A stretch of 64,000 nt of DNA from Perilla frutescens (taxonomy: Eukaryota > Streptophyta > Magnoliopsida > Lamiales > Lamiaceae): assembly GCA_026008535.1 (NCBI GenBank), contig BRKX01000009.1:32988501-33052500 (forward strand). The letters are read 5' to 3'. The notes under the pieces were generated by a model. It was not told where the DNA came from. It did no database searches and worked only from the letters and a program-made list of their open reading frames with translations. The translations under genes were made by a program, and so were the position numbers. Shown here one piece after another: positions 10,003 through 21,336 of the stretch (positions are counted from its first letter, which is position 1; the number at the start of each line of letters is the position of its first letter).

Positions 10003-10951
10003 CGCCATTACCCGCCCCTACAACCCCTTGGATTGATATTTCTATGGATTTTATCTTGGGATTACCTAGGTCTAGGTCGGGTAAAGATTCGGTGTTCGTT
10101 GTAGTTGATCGGTTCTCCAAAATGGCTCATTTCATTGCATGTAGAAAAATCGATGATGCTGTTCATATTGCCAACTTGTTCTTTGTGTATGTTGTTAGAT
10201 TACATGGAATTCCTCGTACTATTGTTAGTGATAGGGATTCTAAGTTTTTAAGACATTTTTGGCGTGTTTTGTGGGGAAAATTAGGTACTAAGTTATTGTT
10301 TTCTACTGCATGTCATCCACAAACCGATGGTCAAACTGAGGTTGTGAATCGTACATTAGGAGCTTTACTTAGGTCTCTAATTAAGAACAATTTGAAGTCA
10401 TGGAAGAGTGTTTACCATATGCTGAATTTGCTTATAATCGTGTTATTCATTCTTCTACTAACATGTCTCCATTTGAGGTAGTTTATGGATTTAATCCATT
10501 AACTCCTACTGATTTGATTCCTTTACCCATTGAGCATCTAACGAGTGTTAAAGGTATAAAGAGAGCTGATTTTATTCGAGAGATGCATGAGAAGTTTCGT
10601 GCCCGGATCGAGCACAAAGGCGCTCAAACCACCGCAGCACGCAACACGAGGCGCAAACGTGTGATATTCCAGCCCGGAGATCGTGTTTGGATCCGTTTGA
10701 GTCCAGGCCAATTCCCTACCTTGAGGAAGTCGAAGTTGTCGCCCCGTGGAGATGGCCCATTCACTGTTTTGAGCCGTGTTAATGATAATGCATACCGCAT
10801 TGATCTCCCTGGTGAGTACAAGTGTTCTTCCACGTTTAATATTGCTGATTTGTCTCCTTTTTCTGCAGATGAATTCGACCATGATGACACTTCAAATTCG
10901 AGGATGAATTCTCTTCAGCAGGGGGGGAATGATGAGGACATCCATAGTTAA
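10003..10951 (+). pseudogene. Truncated CRM-type integrase (3' end of pol)
   Basis: Coding sequence begins mid-protein at PLPAPTTPWIDISMDF and covers the integrase catalytic core and C-terminus. Visible motifs: MDFILGLPRSRSGKDSVFVV (first Asp), IVSDRDSKFL (second Asp), CHPQTDGQTEVVNRTLG (Glu), then FNPLTPTDLIPLP, PGDRVWIRL, RGDGPFTVLSR and IDLPGEYKCSSTFN. A single missing base near 10399 shifts frame between SW and EECLPYAEF. The end (QQGGNDEDIHS) runs past the polypurine tract into the LTR and stops at 10949-10951. A pol frame that overlaps the 3' LTR, with a QGGNDED-like end, is a known mark of the CRM centromeric clade. Gag, protease, RT and RNase H are missing because the young Tekay element abuts this fragment. 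Confidence 0.85.
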
Positions 10952-12107
10952 GAAGTTGCAAGAATATTTGCAAGCTACAATTCGCAAGAAGTTCGAAGTT
11001 GAAGACGGTGTGCAAGGAAGCTTGAAGATGATGACCTTATTGAAGATGGAAGACGGAGATCAAGATGTGGAGTGCAATACATGAAGGAGGCGTGCAAGTG
11101 TGCTTTTGTTGGACTAGATGTGTATACTTGCTATTCAGCCCAAGTTAAGCATGCATGGTGGAAAAGCCCAAATTACTCGGCCCTTAATGATCCAATTAAG
11201 GGGATTGATTTATTAGACTATAGTATTTTATTTATTTAATTTATCCTATGGTTTGGACGAATTTTTGCAGATTTTTAATTAGGATTTTTTGGTTATTATA
11301 GATAGAGTTTTGACTAGATTTTTAGATAAGGCAAGATCTACAAAATCTACCTTAAATAGAATTCTAGTTTAGGAAGTTGTTGAAGTCCAATTCTAGTTCA
11401 ATTTGGACTACAATTTTCGGTCCTATAGGGTTAGATTTTCGGTCCTCTTAGTATAAATAGAGGGTCCATATTTCATTGTTACTTTAGACCATATTTGATA
11501 ATTTTAAGCTTTGCTTTCAATATTGTCTCAACCCCATTTTATATCTTTGTGAGTTTAGATCTTTTAAATTCATACTCTTAGATTTAGCATCTCTAAGTTT
11601 TACAAAGGGAATTCGCTGTCCACGTTCGACGGATCGTCGGAGATTCGCTATCGAAGAACAACTTAAAGAATTTGGCCTTGTGTACGTTCGAGATTCAAGG
11701 CAACTTTCGGGTTGTAATTCACATCGACAAAACATCAACATCGCCGCCGTTCGACGCCTTCCATCTCCACCGTACGTCCCCCTCAAGTCCAGCCTTCATC
11801 GTGTTCAAGTTCGTGTCCAGTCCGTCAAATCCGTAAGTTCGATTCTACCCTATCATACCCTATCTACTCTAGCCCTTCTAGCCTATTCATCATCATCGAA
11901 ATTCCATCATTCTTACCCTTATCATAACCGTCCATAAACAGCCCTTCTCTTTATTGGATTTGTGTTATTTTGTGTGTCATAAGTCTAGGTATTTTAATTG
12001 AGTCTTAGTCGTCTAGTTTTCGAGTATAGAATCCTTTCATACCGACGTAGTTTCTTTCCTAGCTTTCGCGTCTTTTGTGTCTCGTTGGTCATTGAGTCCC
12101 GGGTCAC
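10930..12107 (+). repeat. 3' LTR of the CRM-like element
   Basis: The LTR begins TGATGAGGACATCC at 10930, directly after a G-rich polypurine tract (10916-10929, cagcagggggggaa). The start resembles CRM-family LTRs, which commonly begin TGATGAAGACAT. A TATA box (tataaata) is at 11452-11459. The second half is homologous to 1-469. The right end is not certain: recognisable PPR coding sequence begins about 12108, and tcaca near 12107-12111 could be the LTR terminus. No left LTR of this copy is available for a check. Confidence 0.65.
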
Positions 12108-12340
12108 ATCAGTATTCGTCTCTTGCACATATTTATGTGAACTTAGAGCGATGGGACGACGTAGTGAAGGTGCGGAGATCGAGAGGGTGCAGAGGGGTCG
12201 AGAAAAGGGCTTGCTATTGGACAATCGAGTTAGATGGAATCACGCACAAGTTTTATATGGGAGATAGGTCGCATCCCTGCACGAAAGAGATGCATTTGGT
12301 CTTGAACGGTTTGTTTAAATCCGAACTACTCAAGCACTGA
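12108..12340 (+). pseudogene. PPR protein C-terminal (E/E+ region) remnant
   Basis: The frame reads SSLAHIYVNLERWDDVVKVR, then VEKRACYWTIELDGITHKF, then YMGDRSHPCTKEMHLVLNG, and stops TGA at 12338-12340. This is the E and E+ tail of plant PLS-class pentatricopeptide repeat proteins (usual pattern: LxNIY, W.DV.KVR, GVEK.PG.SWIE, HKF..GDRSHP). Such proteins act in organelle RNA editing or processing. No PPR repeats lie upstream. Instead the sequence abuts the CRM-like LTR, so the element probably cut the gene in the E motif, or this tail was left after rearrangement. A small distortion (RSRGCRGVEK) suggests decay. Whether the rest of the gene survives elsewhere cannot be seen. Confidence 0.7.
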
Positions 12341-13340
12341 CTTTTTTTGTTATGTACTAGATTAAGCACTGAGATTGATGATGTTGAAACACTCTCTTGT
12401 TTAGTTTAGTGACACTGAATTGCTGCTGCATTGTAGAACTCCACTAGAAGTAGATATTATATGTAAGAATCTGAAACTCCAACATAAGTCCTACAGATTT
12501 ACTGTTTCCTTTCTTTAGTTTTAACATCTATCTTGGAGTTTTAAGTTTATTCATTTTCATTAACAGTTAAAAGAGATGCACAAAATATTGTGAAAATGTA
12601 GAGTCGATGGTTTTAGGCCGTCATTCTCGTGTTAGATACATTTACAGGGAAAAAAAAAGGAACATAGCATACATCGTTTTTTTTTTCCTGAATTATTATA
12701 AATATATTTTCTTATATTAGTTTTCTTAATTCTTAACATATTTTTATGTTCCGTAGTACAAATTTTATGGTTCTGAAACAAAAACTAATCAACTTTATAA
12801 CTAAATTCATGTTTAAACATTAATTTTCAAAGTGAAGCTAATAGATAATTAGTATTAAATAATATTCATCAACTTTAGTAATTCTAATTCCTAACAAATT
12901 CTGACCGAATTACATTTAGTATAAGGTAGAGCATTCCAGCTATTGTAAAATAGAAAGGTAGCAGTCTCTGTTTGCAAATCCTAACAAATCCTAATCCTAA
13001 TAACTAACAAATAATTCCACCTAACAAATCCTAATCCTAATACCTTTTCATGTAAAATGGAAAGGTGGCAGTCTCTGTTTGCAAAATTATCATTATTATG
13101 ATTGTGATTATTCAAGCAATTTTGATGATTTTGGAGATCAGCTATACATATATATCATACAATTTGTGACAATATAATATATGCTACTATTATAAAAGAG
13201 CCTTATTTTACAAAATATGATGTACCTATTATATACCTATTATACATTTAATTTAAGGATAATCATGTAATATGATATGTAATCTTTATGTGAAAAAAAT
13301 AATTCGTTTTTAAAAAGAAATAATGCAATCTAATGTGCTA

Positions 13341-13404
<64 letters not shown>

Positions 13405-13847
13405 TAGGTTAATTACAACTTGATTCTAGGACATTTGAATTTTTTAATAAAAGTATCTCAACTTTTAAATATTTAATAATCTATATAATAATGTAATCTA
13501 ATATGCTATATTACTATTACAGCAGTTCTTGTGTGTACTGCACTAGTATATAATGACACTTAATATAATACTTCAGATCACTCATATGATTTTAGATCAA
13601 TCACTTAAATGAATATTCATGAACAATTACAGAAAACAAAAAACTAAAAAAAAAAAGAATTGGTGAAGAGATCAAGAGGTATCGGGAACTTATAAAACAT
13701 AATTTATTATAAATGAAATTTTTTATGTAATTTCGAATTAAATGAATTCATATAGCATAATTTATTATAATTTTGAATCAAATGAACTAGTATAATATAC
13801 TGTTTTATAATTTTGAATAAATAAATCAATCAATATTAAAATCTAAA
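12341..13847. other. AT-rich intergenic DNA with short repeats
   Basis: No gene is visible. It holds a direct duplication: aaaggtagcagtctctgttt (about 12954) and aaaggtggcagtctctgttt (about 13060), about 106 bp apart, with cctaacaaatcctaatccta repeated twice between them (about 12979 and 13020). A long (ATT)n microsatellite follows at 13340-13404. The PPR 3' untranslated region presumably occupies the first few hundred bases. Confidence 0.6.
13340..13404. repeat. (ATT)n microsatellite
   Basis: About 21 uninterrupted TAT/ATT triplets. Confidence 0.97.
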
Positions 13848-13995
13848 AATGTTATGTTTATCGAGTCTATATAAACTTGAAACTATGATTTCGAGTATAT
13901 ATTGACCTGATTGCATGGTATCAGGTCTATATTGATTCGAAAATATGTTATCGGGTCTAAATAAATCCGAAATGATAGAGTTTTTGGTCTATGAA
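13848..13995. repeat. 30-31 bp tandem array, left part
   Basis: About four diverged units of the type atgttatcgggtctaaataa plus about ten more bases (units near 13850, 13884, 13914, 13945). The same unit resumes at 36955-37080 on the other side of the old Tekay element, so one array was split by the insertion. The left target-duplication copy is ATGAA at 13991-13995. Confidence 0.75.
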
Positions 13996-16900
13996 TGTAA
14001 CACCCCAGATTTTCGGATAAGATCTAGAGGATTGATTAATGTTAATTAATTATTTAAGGAAGAAATTTAATAAGTTAATTAAGGTTGGATGTCAGTCACG
14101 ACTTTAGGAGTCAGTTTTCGTGAAAATCGTCTTTTCGGAAAATATAACCTTAATTCTTTTATGGCTATTCATGGTCTCGTTAGAAAGGTTTTAACTCAAG
14201 GAGTATACCGGTGTTTTCGGATTTTAATTCTGAAGACATTTGAGTTCCCGGTGTTGAAAAGCATATTTAAAAGGCGAATGAATAGTAACTTTCGCGTGCG
14301 TTCGTATTTTGAGAAATTTGCGAAATTCTCCTCATTGATCCGAGTCTAGTTCTGTCAGGCCCCTCTTATGGGAAATGACTTAAGGATTCCATTGGCGTTC
14401 ACGGATTTTCATTATGAGGTCAATCGAACGCTCGGGAGCAAAATCTGTCAGTCTGAGTGAATAGTAAAAAGTAATTCCAAAAAGGGAATCTTTGCTCGTC
14501 TTTCTTCTGACGACCCCATCTTCTTCACGAATCAAGTTGGCTCACTAGTATTCGAGCCAACAAGCCTCCCGGTATTTTTAGATTTCGTATCTGAGGTCAT
14601 TTGGACCTCGACATCGAATAAAGCAGCTTTTAACCGAACCCGGGGTAACTTTCGCAGTACTTCCGCACTGCAATGGCTTCCAAGGGAAGCCAAAGCTTCT
14701 CCTATAAATAAGGGACCACCCCTTTACCTTTCATTTACTCATTTACCACCCATTCACTTCTAAATCGAGAGGAAGAGAAGCTTTGAAAGCAGAGAAAGTT
14801 CTATAGAAGTAAAAAACGTTCTTCGTGAGTGTTCTTGAAGACGATGAGCAGAGTGGCGTAGAAGGGATGCGGTGAGGGAATGTGCTAGGGGCGCCGTCGG
14901 GTTGTAGCAGGCGGTTCTGCCACCGTTGCGACTTGACGAGAAGCCGAACTAGCAACATTATTTCGACGCACCTAACCCCGTCCATTCGTGTTCGTTGGTC
15001 TCGACTCCATTTTTTTTCTGTCTTTTAAATTCCGCATTTACCTTCCGTTCTTTATTATTGCTCGTTCACCTTTTGTCTAAGTTGTATTTCAATTTTTATT
15101 AAGGTTCCAAGTTAATAACGTTTACGTTATATTTCTCGTTTTACACTCGTTATTATTATTCTAGAGATTAGCCTCGTTTATTCCGTTAAATTCCGTTCAA
15201 TCCATGTTTAACGATTTCGTCATCATTCTAAATCTTAAGAAGAATTATCATGTTTATGTCATTATAATGCCAAAATTCTTTTTAAGTTAAAGCATGTTGT
15301 TGCACGTTAATTTCAAGTACGTTGCTTTTAAGAAATTTCAGGTTAAGTGTTCTTCGTGTTCGTCGAAAGAATCAACGAACACGAAGAACCTAGTTGAAGA
15401 TCGCGCAGAACTGGGCTGAAGAGAGAGAAAGGAAGAGAGCCCCGCGGGGAGGTGGGTGCGCCGCCGCGCCACACCCCCCTCGGCCCTCATAGCCCGCCGG
15501 GGCAAGGGTGCCCCGCCGGCGCACCCATGCGCCGCGGTGGGGGCTGCCCGCCGGCGCCTATGTGCGCCGCGGCGCCCCCCTTCCTCCGTGTTGTTTTCTG
15601 TCATTTCCGGCTATTTTTCGTACCCTCTTCCCGAGCTTTTCGAGCTTTTCAAATCATGTTATTCTCAAGCTAATTTAAATTTTAAATTTTAGTGAAGCAT
15701 TCAAGTTATTTTCGATTTATTTCGAATAAGATATTCAAGTTATTTTCCGTCTAAAAATTTAGAAATCAAGTCGAGAAGTTCCTTAAATAAAATAAATCCT
15801 TCTCGGATCCTTATAAAGTCAAAAAGTCGTGCTATCCATGTTAAGTCCTAGCTAAGGGTATTTTAGTTGGGTATTATTTAATTTCATGTTGTAGTTAGAA
15901 ATCTTCGAAGGAGGCCACTAAGTCGATAATTCGACTTTTGTAGGAGGAATCGAGCCTCAGAGAAATACTAAAGAAGACCACCAGCTCATTGCCTCATCTT
16001 CTGTCCCGTAATCGAGGTGGGTAAATCTATACTAATCTAAAGTTTGAGCTAAGGAGCTCTAGAAGCATGTTAGGGCAAATGAGATATCCAATAAAGTATT
16101 TTTGCTCTGCCTCATTGATCTCTGTGCAAGGAAGGAAGGAAAAGAAGATATTATGTTTTAATTGAGCTCTCGAGCATGTTTAGAAATGCTAGAAATATTA
16201 AAGTATTGTTTATGCTTAGCATGAGATGTTTAGAATTGTCTTTAGTTACGATTCGTATTTATTTTCGTTCATGTCCTTGTATTAAATGTTTATGCTTGTC
16301 AAGCTCGTATAATTAAGAATTAAGGTTTGCCTTGTTAGGGTAGCGTTAAATCCCTTGTAGGCCGAGATCATGCAATATTAAAGGTTTAGCCCTTAGACGT
16401 TGCTCTAAGATTGGTTTTGCTAGCAAGATTAAGGAGGGAAGAAACTTAGCATTTCTCTTAAGTAGGATTTGAGCTCAGAACTTTTAAGGGAGTCACTATT
16501 GGGTCTTTTCCCTCGCAAACTCATTTAGATATTGGAGGTAATCCCTTTTCTATCTTATGGCATGCCGAAGGGTACAGTTGACGTCAGGTTTGAGCCAGGA
16601 TGGGCCCAAAAAGAAAAGAAAAGATTTTGCGGATATGGAGAGGGCTTTTGCGTTTTGCTCTCCATATACTGTCAGTTAATTATTGGATATCTTGAAGTTT
16701 ATTAAAGTGTTTCATTAAAACCCACTGAGTACATTAGTGTTCATGCCCCCTCTTTTTCAAATGTTTTACAGGTTGAGATGCTGAAGATGTTGGTGGCTGT
16801 GGATGTAGGTTGGCTGCCGAGATTATTTTACTATTATCTAAGATTTTCTTGAAATCCCACTATGTGATCTGCTACTCCGATACACTCATTCTAATTTCGT

Positions 16901-17283
16901 TTAAAGTTCTATTATGATTATCAAGACTCTATGAATATTTCCCCAGACATGATTATTTGAGTATAAGATGCATACTAAGTTTTATTTTTTCTTCTCGAGT
17001 ATGATTTCCTTTCGCCTATAACGGGGCTTATACGCATTAATATCTTTTATCATTTCGACCTATGGATGTGTCTATACTTAATGGTATTCGCCTAATTAAC
17101 CGTTTCATTCCACTTGAGCATTCTCCCATTTTACTAAAAGTGTACCCGAGTACCATCGTCTATTCCTCAAAAGCATATCCCGATGGTAAAACCTCCTTAT
17201 TAATCTTCCGTCTTACTTTATTAATCTCTTAATAACACCTCGTCCCCATTCGTTAACCCCTATCTCAGGACCGGGTTATTACA
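13996..17283 (+). repeat. 5' LTR of old Tekay element (3288 bp)
   Basis: It starts TGTAACACCCC and ends TTATTACA. A TATA box (tataaata, 14703-14710) is followed by a long transcribed part with a GC-rich block at 15440-15582. The core CCCACTGAGTA (16721-16731), then TTTTACAGGTTGAG (16763-16776), resembles the young Tekay LTR although most of the rest does not align by eye. Confidence 0.93.
15440..15582 (+). repeat. GC-rich imperfect repeat block in LTR
   Basis: A run of ccgccggcgcc / gcgccgcgg-type units lies about 730 bp downstream of the TATA box, so inside the transcript. The 3' LTR copy (about 35133-35242) lacks about 30 bases, which accounts for most of the length difference between the LTRs. 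Surrounding sequence is AT-rich. Open frames across it are compositional, not protein-like. Confidence 0.75.
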
Positions 17284-17285
17284 GT

Positions 17286-17297
17286 TGGTATCAGAGC
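17286..17297 (+). other. Primer binding site, tRNA-iMet type
   Basis: TGGTATCAGAGC lies two bases after the LTR end, identical to the site in the young Tekay element. Confidence 0.92.
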
Positions 17298-17782
17298 CTG
17301 GTTTGCAACACTGCAGGCTTGTCTACATAAGTTGTTCTTTGATAAGTGAAAGCAGCAACCCACAGATCGCCATCACCCTCGTATCCTCAACCAAAAATCA
17401 AGGTATGATAGTATAGAGATTCTAGATTTTGGATTTTGATTTTTGGAATACAAGAAAGGAAAAGATTTGAGCAAGCATACCTGTTTTATGGATAAGAGAA
17501 AAACCGTGAGAATGAAATTCCAAGTAAAAGGTGTTTGGGTAAGACGATTTCTGAGAATGAAAAGTTTGTGAAAAAGATTTCTCGATCCCAAAAATTTTGA
17601 CTCAACGAAAAGGTAAACATGTATGTTAAAAGGCCTTGAGCACCAAAATTTTTCTTATAAAAACGTCAACTGCTTTTAAAAGGAACTATGCATGCAAGAT
17701 AAAATCTAGACATTAGTACGATCTCAAGAGAACCTTAGGTCCCCTTTTTATAATCTAGACTGATTAAGCTATTCTCTTCTAG

Positions 17783-18549
17783 ATGGTTAAGCGTCGTATG
17801 ACTGCTAGGAAAAGCATGCTTCTTTTTCGCCCGGTTCAAGAAAGAGTTGAAAGATTCAGACAAGAAACTTAGAATGGTAACGAGCAATTGCTATCCTTCA
17901 TGGCAAGGTATCTGGAGAGGTGGGCCTGGGCTAATGGTTAAGGAGGAGAGCCCGGGAGTGTATCTTACTTGGAAACATGCATCCGCATGTGCGAGCACGC
18001 ACCGCCTCCTTGGAGGCCTACAATGTATCGCATCTTGCAAAGCACCATCACCCGTGATCCCGTAATGTATGCTGAAATCGGGAATCTCACGGATTTCTAC
18101 TCAGCCTTAATGGCTCGTTGGGAGACGGAGTATGGCGACGTGCAAGCTTTAGCCGAGCAGCAAGCGGCCGAACAAAACCCCTCTCTAGTGGTGGAGCTGG
18201 AACTACAGAGGGCAACCCTCAATAGTCCCCCTGGATTCCAAGTACCGCGCCCCCACGATGAAGGAGCCTCAGGAGTGGGACCCTCAAATGTCCGGGTAGT
18301 GAACCACACCGAGTCTCGTTTTCTTGCACTCTTCAAATGAACCAGTAGACCCCTGCATACGCTTCTCAGAGTCTGGAGCAGTGTATGTCCTATCAGTACC
18401 CCGAAGGGAATGTCCACATGAGGATGTTCAAGTTCAGCGTACCGGAGACAGTTGAAGATGAGGAAGAAGAGAAAGACCCGGAAGAGGGAGGCGAGGAGGA
18501 AGTAGGGTCACCATGCAAGGGAAAAAGGAAGGCTCCAGCCTACAATTAA
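17783..18549 (+). pseudogene. Decayed extra reading frame upstream of gag
   Basis: A frame opens at ATG 17783 (MVKRRMTARKSMLLF), meets stops at 17870 and 17939, stays open to 18340 and can be followed, after a one-base shift near 18335 and one more stop, to TAA at 18547-18549. The unbroken length would be about 255 residues. Visible traits: a helical-looking middle (LTDFYSALMARWETEYGDVQ, then AEQQAAEQ), a strongly acidic stretch (VEDEEEEKDPEEGGEEEVG) and a short basic tail (KGKRKAP). I do not recognise it. Retention of composition and of long open segments despite decay suggests it once was coding. Extra frames before gag are known in Tat/Ogre-type elements, but I do not know of one for Tekay-type elements. 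Confidence 0.5.
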
Positions 18550-18879
18550 GCTGTAGTAGGAGGTGTAGGAGATGTTGCTGTTAGAACACCTAGCTATCTA
18601 ATCCATCTGTCTGTTTGCCTGTTATCTGATATCCGCTTTAACCAAGATCCTAAAATGTAATACATGCTTTAAACTTTCTAGACTCTAATAGTGGCAGTGA
18701 ATTTTCCAATAGACTGCCCTATCCCAATGTAACCCATAACTTATTCTATGATATCGATGCCAAAAGTCCTCTTAATGAGGCAATTTTCCGCATCATGATG
18801 AATGATTGTTTAAATTCCCGCCTTGTTTACTTTTTCTTGCGTAAATTAAAGACCTTATCAAAAGGCATTCTTGCTTAGG

Positions 18880-19730
18880 ATGCCGCCTCAAAGACGTCAA
18901 GCCGAGAATGAAGACGAGAACGAACTTGAGCAAGTCCCAAACCCAGGTCTAAGATCCGAAAGTGTGTTTCTCAAACACAACCCTCTATCGTTTAATGGCT
19001 TAGGACGAATTTTCAACTTCATAGCTTGTTCAAAAGAAGAGAAGTTAAGTTGCGCTCTTTTCATGCTGACGGATGATGCGGATTACTGGTGGGAATCCGT
19101 TCGAAGGACGATAACCCCAGAACAATGGGAGGATTATATTTGGGAAGATTTCAAGCACAACTTATATCAGAAGTATATCCCAGATTGTTATCGAGAGGCA
19201 AAGGAAATGTAGTTCTGGAACCTAAAGCAAGGAAATAAGACAATGTCGGAATACGATAGGGAGTTCAATCAATTGTCAAGGCATACTCCATGTCTAGTGG
19301 ACATAGACGAGAAGAAAGCACGCAAGTTCAAGAAAGGACTTAAATCTGAGATAGACATAGCCCTCGCAGGGCAAGAAGACATGTCTTACGCTCAAACCTT
19401 AGCCAAAGCCTTAAGCACAGAAGCCATTCTCCCTCGAGAGAAGGTTCAACCCTCTCAGTCAGCTAATGATCTAAAGGGAAAGAGAAAGTGGGAAGGAGGA
19501 AGAAGAGATGACAGAGGAAAGAAACCCCACTGGCAAAGCCGAGAGTCAGGGGTACCTTGAAGTCAGCCCGACCATAACCCTAACCTGAGGCCGTGCCCAA
19601 AGTGCGGAAAGACGCACCTTAGAGCCTGCAGAGCAAATCAAACTGGGTGCTAGAACTATGGTGAAGAAGGGCACTTAAAAGGGAGTGTCCAAAGGGAAAC
19701 AACAGACGACCCCAAACACCTCAACAACCC
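18880..19730 (+). pseudogene. Gag (N-terminal two thirds) of old Tekay element
   Basis: The start is ATG at 18880 (MPPQRRQAENEDE), matching the MPPRR start of the young element. Gag core motifs include LSCALFMLTDDADYWWESVR, then MSEYDREFNQLSRHTP and DEKKARKFKKGL. Damage: TAG at 19210 replacing a Glu codon in EMxFWNL, TGA at 19558, TAG inside the zinc knuckle, a Cys to Tyr change there (NYGEEGH) and a one-base loss after it. The frame is cut at 19730 by the Athila element and resumes at 30064. Confidence 0.85.
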
Positions 19731-21321
19731 TGACACGCGGTCGTTTCGCGCTCAAAATGAATTTGTATGCTCCTGTACCCACAGCGAGCGTAGTTAGCTA
19801 TGAGTAAGAGTCGATCCCACAAAGAGCTGATGCGATCTTAATTTCGAGTCACCAATCACAAAAAGGGGGTTTGGTACCGTGGTCACAACAATGGTAATTA
19901 AATCTGCAAAAATAAACTAGAGAGATATCAAATAATAAAAGGTTCCGGAACTTGAACTAGAATCCAGTTTAACTTATACTCACTCGATCATGGGCACAAC
20001 GATTTTCCTACACGATTAAATCACCTAGTTATGGAGACCGGATTCCTCGCTCCGTCTCTTTATTCATCCGTTCAGATTAGGTTTAAACGTGATTCCTCGT
20101 CCATTAAACCCCTAACCTATCAACCACCCCCGGTTCCCCAAAGAGATGTAAATGAACAGAAAGCAGTGTGCCCTAGACGAACCCAAGTTTACTGTGTTTA
20201 CTAATTCCTCATGTGCCCACATCAACGCACCGATTTCTCAGTTACCATTTGAATTAACACACAATCACGATTCGCTAATCCAATTAATCCTGGTGTGTCT
20301 TCTACAACTAAAGAGTGATCAGCCACATTAGTTATATTAAACTCACGCTCATTAGGAATAAGAACAAAAATCGGCAGAAACCTAATCATGTAGTAATGTG
20401 CCCACACGGCCTCATGAGTATTTAAGTGTTTTGTTAAACTTTCATCTGTAGTTCAAATTCCGGAATATAGATATAGCTACTCATGCTAGAAAGAACTATA
20501 AAGACATAAAATAAAGACATGATAAACAATAAAAATTTACTGGAATTGAATTAAAACTCGTCCAACACCAACGATGAACAGAAATAACATTAAATATAAG
20601 TCCTAACCTCTGTGGGCATAAGGCCCCAGATTGTCTTACTGCCGGAGCATCGTTAAAACAGAACTAATCGTGAAAGTAAAAGTGCAGAAAAATAATATCG
20701 TACAAAGTGTTTTTTCTAACAATCAAAACTAGTCGTTTAAAAGAGTACAAAAGATCAATTCAAATCCCCAAAAGTGGAGAGTCTTCAATATCTGCCGGAT
20801 TCACTATGCCCCACTGGAATCTGCCTGTATAAGGAAACTTCCTTATCTGCTGGATCTCTGTGCCCACTGGAATCTGCCTGGATAAGGAAATTTCCTTAGG
20901 TGGTGGAATGAATCCCGATATTTTAGGGATGTCATCCTTATCTTCCGAATTGCTTCCCAAGAGTCCACCTATGAACAATCTTTCCTTCTTCTATTCAGAT
21001 TTCGAAATCAATCAAGTTCCAATGCTAGCTTTATCTTCTTTCAACAAAATCCCGATTTTTCCGGGAATGTCCTCTTCACTGCCTCCTCTGAATCTGCGCG
21101 AGTACTGTGGGCACAACATCTTCTGCTCAGATTGATTTTCATCTAATATGCCCATTTCATCCGTTTCAGTTAAGTTGAAGGCCAAAATGCCTCTTTCGCC
21201 AGATTTCGCTCCTGTCATGCCCAAACCACTTTCTTGGTTCTTTTTCGACACAAAAGACACTAAAAAGGACATTTAGAGCGACTAAAATGCCCATAAGAAT
21301 ACGAAATAAATGGACTTATCA
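19731..21321 (-). repeat. 3' LTR of Athila-type element (1591 bp)
   Basis: In element orientation the LTR begins TGATAAGTCC (at 21321) and ends CCGCGTGTCA (at 19731). It matches 28472-30063 with roughly 5% differences by eye. The pentamer TGCCC/GGGCA is frequent here as in the rest of the element. Confidence 0.93.
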
Positions 21322-21336
21322 CACCCACACACTTTA
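21322..21336 (-). other. Polypurine tract of Athila-type element
   Basis: Read on the minus strand, TCTAAAGTGTGTGGGTG directly precedes the 3' LTR start TGATAAG. It is less purine-pure than usual but correctly placed. Confidence 0.6.

Noticed and set aside
13848..13995. 30-31 bp repeats resembling a CRISPR array
   Set aside because: Units are adjacent and diverged with no spacers, in a plant genome next to retrotransposons. It is a minisatellite.
15338..15692. Pro/Ala/Arg-rich frames on both strands of the old Tekay LTR
   Set aside because: Compositional by-product of the GC-rich block. The 3' LTR copy has indels that break them.
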